Shown here: positions 1 through 8,537 of the stretch, in pieces
Layout: each line of letters begins with the position of its first letter
How positions within the stretch are numbered: position 1 is the first letter of the stretch
From: Alphaproteobacteria bacterium
GTDB taxonomy: Bacteria > Pseudomonadota > Alphaproteobacteria > CADEGL01
Length of the DNA: 64,000 nucleotides
Direction: 5' to 3'
NCBI GenBank assembly: GCA_026400755.1
Contig: JAPLOM010000063.1
Span: 77,349-141,348 of the forward strand
Position numbers and translations under genes: made by a program
Notes under the pieces: generated by a model
What the model was told of the DNA's origin: nothing
What the model saw: only the letters and a program-made list of their open reading frames with translations
The model's database searches: none

Positions 1-709
1 TACGCGGATCGATGGCGGCGAAGGCCACAGCCGCGTCGGTCACGCTGCGCGTCAGGGGGCCGGGTGAATCGAGCGAGGGGCTGAACGGCACGATGCCGTC
101 GATGGACCAGCGGCCGTGACTGATCTTGAAGCCGACCGTGCCGGTCCACGCGGCCGGCATGCGAACCGAGCCGCCGGAATCTGAACCCAGCGCCACCCAG
201 GCTGAACCTTCCAGCAAACTCACGCCCGCGCCGCTCGAAGAACCGCCGGGCAGCCGGTGCGCCTTCGCGTCCCATGGGTTGCGCGGCGCGCCCCAGTTCG
301 AATTGACCCCCAACCCGTCATAGGCGAACTCGACCGTGTGGGTCTTGCCGGTGAAAACTGCGGATTGGCGGCGCAAGGCGGTGATGACTGGGCCTTCCTC
401 CTCGAAGCGCTTCGGCAGCGGGCGCGGCGAGCCGCCGAAGATCGGCATGCCCGTGACGCCAAACAAATCCTTCACCGAGACCGGAATGCCTTGCAGTGGG
501 CCCAAATCGCTGCACGCGGCGAAGGCCGCATCGGCGGCATCGGCCGCGCGGCGTGCATCCGCCGGCGCCCAATGCTTGTAGGCGTTCAGGGGCTTGCCGT
601 AGCGCGCGTGCCGCGCGATGGCGTGCTCGGCTAGTGCAACCGCTTTCAGCCGCCCGTCGCGCAGGCGTGCGCCGATCTCGGCGAGGGAGAGGTCGTGTAG
701 ATCTGTCAT
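1..709 (-). CDS. Amidase-signature hydrolase, C-terminus cut off by window edge
   Basis: This is the first 236 codons of an amidase-signature serine hydrolase, a family that hydrolyses amide bonds through a Ser-cisSer-Lys triad. The translation starts MTDLHDLSLAEIGARL. It shows the catalytic Lys region GIPVSVKDLFG (Lys about residue 80), the Gly/Ser-rich loop PGGSSSGAGVSL (about 154-164) and the nucleophile motif GSDSGGSVRMPA (nucleophile Ser about 181). The gene is oriented away from the gamma-glutamyltransferase at 790, with 80 nt between the starts. Substrate cannot be inferred because the variable C-terminal half is outside the window; aspartyl/glutamyl-tRNA amidotransferase subunit A and aryl-acylamidases share this fold. 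The gatB and gatC partners are not visible, so a stand-alone amidase is more likely. Confidence 0.9.
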   Translation of the reverse strand, partial: MTDLHDLSLAEIGARLRDGRLKAVALAEHAIARHARYGKPLNAYKHWAPADARRAADAADAAFAACSDLGPLQGIPVSVKDLFGVTGMPIFGGSPRPLPKRFEEEGPVITALRRQSAVFTGKTHTVEFAYDGLGVNSNWGAPRNPWDAKAHRLPGGSSSGAGVSLLEGSAWVALGSDSGGSVRMPAAWTGTVGFKISHGRWSIDGIVPFSPSLDSPGPLTRSVTDAAVAFAAIDPR

Positions 710-789
710 GGCGCGGCTCCGGGTGGCATTGGCGGCTATTGTGCGCGGGCGAATGAGACCGGACAATCGCAACCAGCGGGGAGGTGGCG

Positions 790-2553
790 ATGTACGAAAA
801 AGGTCTCAGCTACGATCCAGGAAGCGGCAAGGCGCCGCAGACCATGCGCCCGGTGGTAATGGGCCATCGTCACATGATCTCTGCCGGCCACTATCTGGCC
901 GCCGAGGCGGGCTTCCGCATCCTGGAGGCAGGCGGCAACGCGGTCGATGCGGGCATCGCGGCCGGCATCGCGTTGAGCGTGGTGCAGAGCGATCTGGTCA
1001 GCTTCGCGGGCGTGGCGCCGATCATGATCCGCATGGCGCGCGCGAAGAAGCCTGTCACCATCGACGGGCTGGGCGTCTGGCCCAAGGCGACCGAACCGGA
1101 GCGTTACTTCAACGAATTCCGTGCGATTCCCGCTGGGCTCTTGCGCACGGTGGTGCCGGCCGCGCCCGACGCGTGGATCACGGCGTTGGCGCGCTTTGGC
1201 ACGATGTCGTTCGGCGAGGTGGCGGAAAGCGCTATTCGACTCGCACGCGACGGCTTCGCCATGCACCCCTTGATGGCGGAGAACATCGAGACCTTTGCCG
1301 ACGGTTACCGGCGCTGGCCCGCCAACGCCGCTATTTATCTGCCCCAAGGGCGGCCGCCCAAGGTGGGTGAGCGGTTCGTCCAGCGCGACCTGGCGCGCAC
1401 GCTGCAATACATGGTGGACCAGGAAAAGCGCGCTTCGCGGCGTGGGCGCAAGACCGCGTTGAAGGCGGCGCGTGACGCGTTCTATCGCGGCGACATCGCC
1501 AAGACCTTCACGGACTATCACCGCAAGAACGGCGGTACGCTGACCATGGACGACATGGCGGCCTATCGCGTGGAGATCGGCGCGCCCGAGAAGCTGCGGT
1601 TCCACGGCGCGGACATCTACACCTGCGGACCGTGGTGTCAGGGCCCCGTGCTGCTGCAGGCGCTCTCACTGCTCGATGGCGTCGACCTGGCGGGGCTCGG
1701 CCACAACTCGGTGCCCTATATTCACATGATCGCGGAGGCGCTGAAGCTGGCCTTCGCCGACCGCGACCGGCATTACGCCGACCCGCGCCAGGCGCGCGTG
1801 CCCATGGCCGCGCTGTTGTCGAAGCGCTATGCCGCCGCGCGGCGCAAGCTGATCCGCCACGACCATGCGTGGAAAGAGATGCCGCCGCCGGGCGATCCCA
1901 GCGGCAAGGGGCGCGACCTCGCGGGTTCGCCGCAGGGGCCGGAGGAGGCGGGCGACGTCCATCCCGCGCTCGACACGTCGTATGTCGCCGTCGTGGACCG
2001 CCATGGCAACGCCTTCTCGGCCACGCCCAGCGATACCTCCTACAACGCGCCGATCGTGCCCGGCACCGGCCTGTGCCCATCAAGCCGGGGCAGCCAATCC
2101 TGGGCGGTCGAGGGCCATTCCGCCGCCGTGGCGCCTGGCCGCCGCCCGCGCCTGACGCCCAATCCCGCGATGATGGTGCATAAAGGCCGCGCTCTGATGC
2201 CCTTTGGCACGCCGGGCGGCGACGTGCAGAGCCAGGCCATGCTGCAGGCGCTGCTCAACGTCATGGTCTTCGGGATGGATGTGCAGCACGCGGTGGAAGC
2301 CCCGCGCTTCGCCACCTTCAGCTTCCCCAATTCCTTCGAGCCGCACCATTACTACCCCGGCCGGCTCAACCTGGAGCAGGCCGTGGGCGCGGACGTGGGC
2401 GAGCGTCTGGCGGCCCTCGGGCACCAGATCGAATGGTGGCCCGACCGCACCTGGCGTGCGGGCGGCATGTGCATGGTGGCGAAGGATCTGAAGACGGGGT
2501 TGTTGTCTGGCGGCGCCGACCCGCGCCGGCCGTCCTACGCGCTGGGGTGGTGA
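790..2553 (+). CDS. Gamma-glutamyltransferase family protein
   Basis: A 587-residue Ntn-hydrolase of the gamma-glutamyltranspeptidase family, which cleaves or transfers gamma-glutamyl groups after autoprocessing into large and small subunits. The N-terminal part has the family motif EAGGNAVDAGIAAG. The processing site and nucleophile is most likely the Thr in LDTSYVAVVDRHGNAFSATP (about residue 396), giving subunits of roughly 43 and 20 kDa. The ATG at 790 follows a GGGGAGG ribosome site; a GTG at 784 is in frame but overlaps that site. No signal peptide is obvious, so the enzyme may be cytoplasmic, unlike E. coli Ggt. A role in hydrolysing gamma-glutamyl amides would suit the gamma-glutamylmethylamide pathway further along, but that is inference. 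Cephalosporin-acylase-like activity is an alternative. Confidence 0.88.
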   Translation: MYEKGLSYDPGSGKAPQTMRPVVMGHRHMISAGHYLAAEAGFRILEAGGNAVDAGIAAGIALSVVQSDLVSFAGVAPIMIRMARAKKPVTIDGLGVWPKATEPERYFNEFRAIPAGLLRTVVPAAPDAWITALARFGTMSFGEVAESAIRLARDGFAMHPLMAENIETFADGYRRWPANAAIYLPQGRPPKVGERFVQRDLARTLQYMVDQEKRASRRGRKTALKAARDAFYRGDIAKTFTDYHRKNGGTLTMDDMAAYRVEIGAPEKLRFHGADIYTCGPWCQGPVLLQALSLLDGVDLAGLGHNSVPYIHMIAEALKLAFADRDRHYADPRQARVPMAALLSKRYAAARRKLIRHDHAWKEMPPPGDPSGKGRDLAGSPQGPEEAGDVHPALDTSYVAVVDRHGNAFSATPSDTSYNAPIVPGTGLCPSSRGSQSWAVEGHSAAVAPGRRPRLTPNPAMMVHKGRALMPFGTPGGDVQSQAMLQALLNVMVFGMDVQHAVEAPRFATFSFPNSFEPHHYYPGRLNLEQAVGADVGERLAALGHQIEWWPDRTWRAGGMCMVAKDLKTGLLSGGADPRRPSYALGW

Positions 2554-2560
2554 CAGCACC

Positions 2561-3577
2561 TCACTTGAAGTGCGGCATCACCTTGACGGCGAAGGTCTCC
2601 AGCGAGCGCATCACGTCTCGGTGCGGCACGCCCCAATGCATGTTGATCTGCATGTTATGGATGCCCTCGGCCTCGTACATCTTCAGTTTCTCGATGCATA
2701 GCTCGGGCGGGCCGACCACCAGGTTGCGCTCGACGTCGTCCAGCGAGATGTCGGATTCCACCGGCACGATGGCGCCCCGATCGACCGTACCGCTTGTGTT
2801 GTAGACGTTGAGGAACCGGCGGTGCCGGCCCATGGCAGCCTCGACCTTCGCGCGCGTGTCGGCCTCGTTCTCCGTCACGAACAGCATGATCAGCATGGAC
2901 AGCTTGAGCGGGTGCGATTCGCCCCAATACTTCTTGGCCGAGGCGTGGAACGCGCCGGTTTGCTGCTTCACCTTGTCGAAACTGTCGCGTAGCGGCGTGG
3001 TGACCACGGGCATGCCCAGCGAGCAGGCATAATCGATGCCGCCGGGCGTCATGCCGGCGAACCAGATGGTTGGGTGCGGCTTCTGGATCGGGCGCGGCGT
3101 GATGGTGGTGGGCGGGAATTTGTAGAACTGCCCATCCCAGGAGACTTCCTCCTCGGACAAAAGCTTGACCAGGACCTGAAGCGACTCGCGGAAGCGATCC
3201 GATGCCTCGTCCGGATTCACCTGCAGGCGTTCGAACTCATATTTGTACGCGCCACGACCGACGCCGATCTGGATGCGCCCGCCGGTCAGGCAGTCGGCTT
3301 GTGCGATCTCGCCCGCGAGAAGGCGCATGTCGTGGAACGGCAGCACGGTGGTCGAGGTGATCAGCGGCGCGTGCCGCGTGTTCTCGGCCACCTTGATCGC
3401 GGTCAGAAGCGGGTTCGGATGCACCAGCGCGTTGGTGAAATGGTGCTCCGGGATCGTGAAGGAGACGAAGCCCAGCTCCTCGGCGAACTTCGCGGCCTCC
3501 ACGGTCTCCCGATACAGGTGCTGCATCGGCACCGAGGTGTCAGGCCAATAGCAGGGCAGATAGAGCCCGAAATCCAT
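2561..3577 (-). CDS. Luciferase-like (LLM class) flavin-dependent oxidoreductase
   Basis: A 338-residue protein of the bacterial luciferase-like monooxygenase superfamily, F420- or FMN-dependent TIM-barrel oxidoreductases. The start MDFGLYLPCYWP, the early motif FTIPEHHFTN, the central TGGRIQIGVGRGAYKYEF and the later phosphate-binding region TIWFAGMTPGGIDYA are typical. Length is normal for the family. It is the last gene of a minus-strand operon with malate synthase A and an unrecognised protein, 17 nt after that protein's stop, and its own stop is 7 nt from the convergent gamma-glutamyltransferase stop. Substrate and partner reductase are not evident. Confidence 0.88.
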   Translation of the reverse strand: MDFGLYLPCYWPDTSVPMQHLYRETVEAAKFAEELGFVSFTIPEHHFTNALVHPNPLLTAIKVAENTRHAPLITSTTVLPFHDMRLLAGEIAQADCLTGGRIQIGVGRGAYKYEFERLQVNPDEASDRFRESLQVLVKLLSEEEVSWDGQFYKFPPTTITPRPIQKPHPTIWFAGMTPGGIDYACSLGMPVVTTPLRDSFDKVKQQTGAFHASAKKYWGESHPLKLSMLIMLFVTENEADTRAKVEAAMGRHRRFLNVYNTSGTVDRGAIVPVESDISLDDVERNLVVGPPELCIEKLKMYEAEGIHNMQINMHWGVPHRDVMRSLETFAVKVMPHFK

Positions 3578-3594
3578 CGCGCTGGTCTCCCGGA

Positions 3595-5103
3595 TCAGAT
3601 CTTCAGGTGCTGCTTCGCGGCCTCGTAGGTGTCCTGGCCGAAGCCGTAGCCACAGGCCACCGCTTTGGCGGCCGAGACCAGGTGGATCGTGTTGTGCGGT
3701 GCGCGCGTGTTCTCGTATTGCTCCACCGCGTCGTGGAAGCCGGCCAGGCTGTGCAGCTCCGTCGCGTCGTCGCGGATGACCAGGCGGCCAAGCGTGCGGA
3801 TCAGCGCTTGCGGATCGTTACCGCCCGCGATGTATTTCTCCGTCGCCGCGACCACCTTCCGCATCTGCGGCTGGGCCACCATGTCCGCGCGGCCGCCGCC
3901 CGTGCGCGCGGCTTCCACGTCGGCGCGCTGGGATTCGACCTGACGCTCGATCTCCTTGAGAAGGCCGGGTCCGTCGTCCGGCAATCCGGCCTGCTCGTCC
4001 TTGTTCGCGCGCGCGGTGTGGACCAGCTTGCTCATGCTCAGGCGAATCTCAGGGCCGGTGGAAAGCGAGAGGAGCGCGAGCAGCTTGTTGCGCAGCGAGA
4101 CACCCTCGACCCCGATCAGATAGCGCCGCACGGCGACGCCATTGTGAATGTGAACGTCCAGCGGATTGCCGTAGTTGGAGCGCAGGTGGATCGTGGCGCC
4201 GCCGATCGACAAGGCTTCGCCCGCGCCCTCCAGCGACAGGCCGCCGGCGATGGCGGCGGCCAGCAATTCCGGGATCTCGTCGAAATCGGACAGCGCGCCG
4301 ATGCGGCCACCCAATTCGGCCACCGCCTTGTCCTCGTCCGGGCCGGTCTTCGCGCGCAGATCGCGCCCGAGCAGTTTGTGCTTTTCCACCAGCGTCTCCA
4401 GCCGGTCGAAGGTCCAATAGCGGCCGAGGCAATCCTTGAAGAAATCCGAGCCATCGTCGCCATGGACGACCGAGATCGGCGGCATGGCCAGCCAGCGCGC
4501 GACCGGGCGCAGCAGGACGTGCGCCCATTCCCAGCCCACGACGTCCAAGGTGCGCGCGGTGAGGAGCGGGTAGAGCAGGTAATGGTCGTCGAGCGCGTTG
4601 CGGCGCAAGGACACGTCCAGCATCAGGTCCAGCACCTGGCCCGGCGAACGCGTCTTGAGGAGGGTCAGGAGGTGCCGCTCGGCCAAGACCGGATACTGGC
4701 CATGGATCGCGGCGACCAGGCCGGCGGCGGCCTTGGCGTCGGTGTCGTTCGGGTCTTCGATGTCCAGCATCACGGCCGGGCCCATTTCCGGCGAATGGAC
4801 ATGGCGATTGGCCAGCGCCACGCCCTGGACCAGGGCGAAACGCTTGCCGTCGCCCTCGAGCCGGCGGCCCAGGTCGATCAGCGCGTGCATGCCCGCGACG
4901 GGGTGAAGGGGGCCGCCATGATGGTCGATCTGAATCTCGTTCGACCGGCACACGGCCAGGGTAGCCGCAGCATAGAGGGCCTTGTCCGACGTGCCGCCGC
5001 GCAGCCGCTCCAGCGTGGCTTCGATAATCTGGGCAGGCGGCGTGTCCTCGACGAAGCGCACGTCGCGCTCCATCGCGTCCGGCAATGTGATCGGTTTCGG
5101 CAC
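3595..5103 (-). CDS. Conserved protein of unknown function in the malate synthase operon
   Basis: I do not recognise this 502-residue protein with confidence. It has no signal peptide or membrane segments and is rich in His in the N-terminal third (IDHHGGPLHPVAGMHAL, ALANRHVHSPEMGP). That vaguely resembles large bacterial proteins in which an all-helical His-containing domain accompanies Rieske domains, but no Rieske cysteines are visible. The C-terminal part is charged and helical (LLKEIERQVESQRADVEAAR), ending YEAAKQHLKI. I prefer the GTG at 5103 because a GGGAGGA site lies 5 nt upstream; an in-frame ATG at 5133 would add ten residues but has a weak ribosome site and overlaps a small hairpin. 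It lies 54 nt after malate synthase A and 17 nt before the luciferase-like gene. Confidence 0.75.
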   Translation of the reverse strand: MPKPITLPDAMERDVRFVEDTPPAQIIEATLERLRGGTSDKALYAAATLAVCRSNEIQIDHHGGPLHPVAGMHALIDLGRRLEGDGKRFALVQGVALANRHVHSPEMGPAVMLDIEDPNDTDAKAAAGLVAAIHGQYPVLAERHLLTLLKTRSPGQVLDLMLDVSLRRNALDDHYLLYPLLTARTLDVVGWEWAHVLLRPVARWLAMPPISVVHGDDGSDFFKDCLGRYWTFDRLETLVEKHKLLGRDLRAKTGPDEDKAVAELGGRIGALSDFDEIPELLAAAIAGGLSLEGAGEALSIGGATIHLRSNYGNPLDVHIHNGVAVRRYLIGVEGVSLRNKLLALLSLSTGPEIRLSMSKLVHTARANKDEQAGLPDDGPGLLKEIERQVESQRADVEAARTGGGRADMVAQPQMRKVVAATEKYIAGGNDPQALIRTLGRLVIRDDATELHSLAGFHDAVEQYENTRAPHNTIHLVSAAKAVACGYGFGQDTYEAAKQHLKI

Positions 5104-5157
5104 TGAATCCTCCCTCGCATTCGAGGGGGGCATTTCAGCGCATGCGGGCCGTCAGCG

Positions 5158-6786
<1,629 letters not shown>

Positions 6787-6985
6787 AACGCCATGACTCC
6801 TTTATAATGCGTCGGTATACGCCGTTCATGTTGCGGCGCAGCGATATCGCACAGGTGGGGGCGGGGGACAAGGGTTTGCGCCGTGAATAATCCCCAGCGG
6901 CCGCGTTCTAGCGGGTGATTTAAGGTTCAGGAAAAAATCTTGCCCGTCATGAAAGCGGGCCCTAGCGTGAGCCCCAGAGCCTCGC

Positions 6986-8227
6986 ATGCCATTCGGTCTC
7001 CTCAAGTACGGACTGTTCCCCTCCCGCCGGGTGCCGCGGCGGATTCCGCCGACGCCCGAGCTGAAGCCGTCCTATGACGTCGTCATCATCGGCGGCGGCG
7101 GGCATGGGCTGGCGGCTGCCTATTACCTGGCCACCGTCCACGGCATCACCAACGTGGCCGTGTTGGAAAAGGGCTACTTGGCCGGCGGCAACACCGCGCG
7201 CAACACGGCGATCATCCGCTCCAATTACCTGACGCCCGAGGGCGTGCGCTTCTACGACGAGTCCGTGCGCCTGTATCAGGGCCTGTCGAACGAGCTGGGC
7301 TTCAACATCATGTATTCCGAGCGCGGTCACCTCACGCTCGCGCACACCGATGCGGCCGTGCGGACGATGCGCTGGCGCGCCGAGGTCAACAAGCATTGCG
7401 GCGTGAATTCGGAGCTGATCTTTCCGAACGACATCCGCAAGCTGGCGCCCTCGCTCAACCTGTCGCAGGACGTGCGCTATCCGATCCTGGCGGCGCTGCA
7501 CCATCCGCCGGGCTCCATCGCGCGCCATGATGCGGTGGCCTGGGGCTATGCCATCGGCGCCGCGCGGCGCGGCGTCGAAATCCACCAACAGACCGAGGTG
7601 ACCGGTCTCAAGCGCGAAGGCAACCGCATCGTCGCGGTGGAAACAAACCGCGGCACCGTGGCGTGCGGCAAGGTCCTGCAGGCCGTGGCTGGATCATCGA
7701 CGCGCCTGGCCGACATGGCGGGCTTCCGCTTGCCGATCAAAACGGTGCCCTTGCAAGCCTGCGTGTCCCAGCCGCTCAAGCCGTTTCTCGACCCGATCAT
7801 CGTCTCGGGCAGCCTGCACGCTTACATCTCTCAAAGTTCGCGCGGCGAGTTGGTGATGGGCGGCTCGACCGATCCCTATTCGCTCTATTCCACGCGCTCG
7901 ACCTTGGAGTTCAAGGAAACGCTCATGGCGCACATGCTGGAGCTGTTTCCGTTCCTGTCCGAGGTGCGCCTGTTGCGCCAGTGGGCGGGCATGGCCGACA
8001 TGACGCCCGATTTCAGCCCGGTGATGGGCGAAACGCCCTTGGCCAACTATTACCTCGATGCAGGCTGGGGCACTTGGGGTTTCAAGGCCACGCCCGTCTG
8101 CGGCAAGCGCATGGCCGAGACGGTGGCCACTGGCAAGGCGCCGGACATCCTGCACGCCTTCCGCCTGTCGCGCTTCGAGGAGTTCGCGCAGGCCGGCGAG
8201 CGCGGCGCGGCCTCGGTCGGGCATTGA
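6986..8227 (+). CDS. mgdA: N-methylglutamate dehydrogenase subunit A (SoxB-like)
   Basis: A 413-residue FAD/FMN flavoprotein homologous to the beta subunit of heterotetrameric sarcosine oxidase. It has the dinucleotide-binding motif VVIIGGGGHGLAAAYYLA near residue 33, the SoxB signature GGNTARNTAIIRSNYL near 71, and IARHDAVAWGYA, whose His181 matches the covalent FMN attachment His of sarcosine oxidase. It is called MgdA rather than SoxB because the same-strand cluster continues with mgsABC and gmaS, the rest of the N-methylglutamate pathway. The complex would demethylate N-methylglutamate to glutamate, giving formaldehyde or methylene-tetrahydrofolate. True sarcosine oxidase remains the alternative. 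The downstream subunit starts 10 nt after its stop. Confidence 0.88.
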   Translation: MPFGLLKYGLFPSRRVPRRIPPTPELKPSYDVVIIGGGGHGLAAAYYLATVHGITNVAVLEKGYLAGGNTARNTAIIRSNYLTPEGVRFYDESVRLYQGLSNELGFNIMYSERGHLTLAHTDAAVRTMRWRAEVNKHCGVNSELIFPNDIRKLAPSLNLSQDVRYPILAALHHPPGSIARHDAVAWGYAIGAARRGVEIHQQTEVTGLKREGNRIVAVETNRGTVACGKVLQAVAGSSTRLADMAGFRLPIKTVPLQACVSQPLKPFLDPIIVSGSLHAYISQSSRGELVMGGSTDPYSLYSTRSTLEFKETLMAHMLELFPFLSEVRLLRQWAGMADMTPDFSPVMGETPLANYYLDAGWGTWGFKATPVCGKRMAETVATGKAPDILHAFRLSRFEEFAQAGERGAASVGH

Positions 8228-8237
8228 GGGCGCGGCT

Positions 8238-8537
8238 GTGAAGACCATGACCTGCCCCCTCAACGGCGTGCGCAACATCTCGGAGTTCGTCTGCGGCGGC
8301 GAGGTGCGGGCGATGCCCGACCCGGCATCCGGCACCGACGCCGAGTGGGCCGACTACGTCTTCATGGAGAACAACAAGGCCGGTGTCGTGCGCGAATGGT
8401 GGTGCCACACGCCCACATCGTTCTGGTTCATCGCCGAGCGTGACACGGTGACGGACGAGGTCCTGCGCACCTATCCCGCCGGCGACGTGTTCACCGCGCG
8501 TCGCGACTTTGATGCGCCGAACGAGGGCGGGGCATGA
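8238..8537 (+). CDS. mgdB: N-methylglutamate dehydrogenase subunit B (SoxD-like), zinc ligands altered
   Basis: A 99-residue homologue of the sarcosine oxidase delta subunit, starting at GTG 8238 with GAGGG 7 nt upstream (an ATG at 8247 lacks a ribosome site). The family pattern is clear: TCPLNGVRNISEFVCGGEV, then ADYVFMENN, then EWWCHTPTSFWFIAERDT. In characterised delta subunits zinc is held by Cys6, Cys9, His59 and Cys63. Here Cys6 and His57 remain, while the second and fourth positions appear to be Asn9 and Ser61, so canonical zinc binding is doubtful; Cys56 lies next to the His. The last four bases overlap the mgdC start (ATGA), implying translational coupling. Small size means function rests on context and motif. 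Confidence 0.87.
   Translation: MKTMTCPLNGVRNISEFVCGGEVRAMPDPASGTDAEWADYVFMENNKAGVVREWWCHTPTSFWFIAERDTVTDEVLRTYPAGDVFTARRDFDAPNEGGA

Noticed and set aside
736-1605. Long minus-strand ORF antisense to the gamma-glutamyltransferase
   Set aside because: Low-complexity Arg/His/Gly-rich translation with no family motifs; explained by GC-rich third positions of the real plus-strand gene.
3607-5106. 499-codon plus-strand ORF opposite the unknown protein of the aceB operon
   Set aside because: Codon pattern and operon spacing support the minus strand; the plus translation is rich in Arg, Gln and Val with no recognisable domain.
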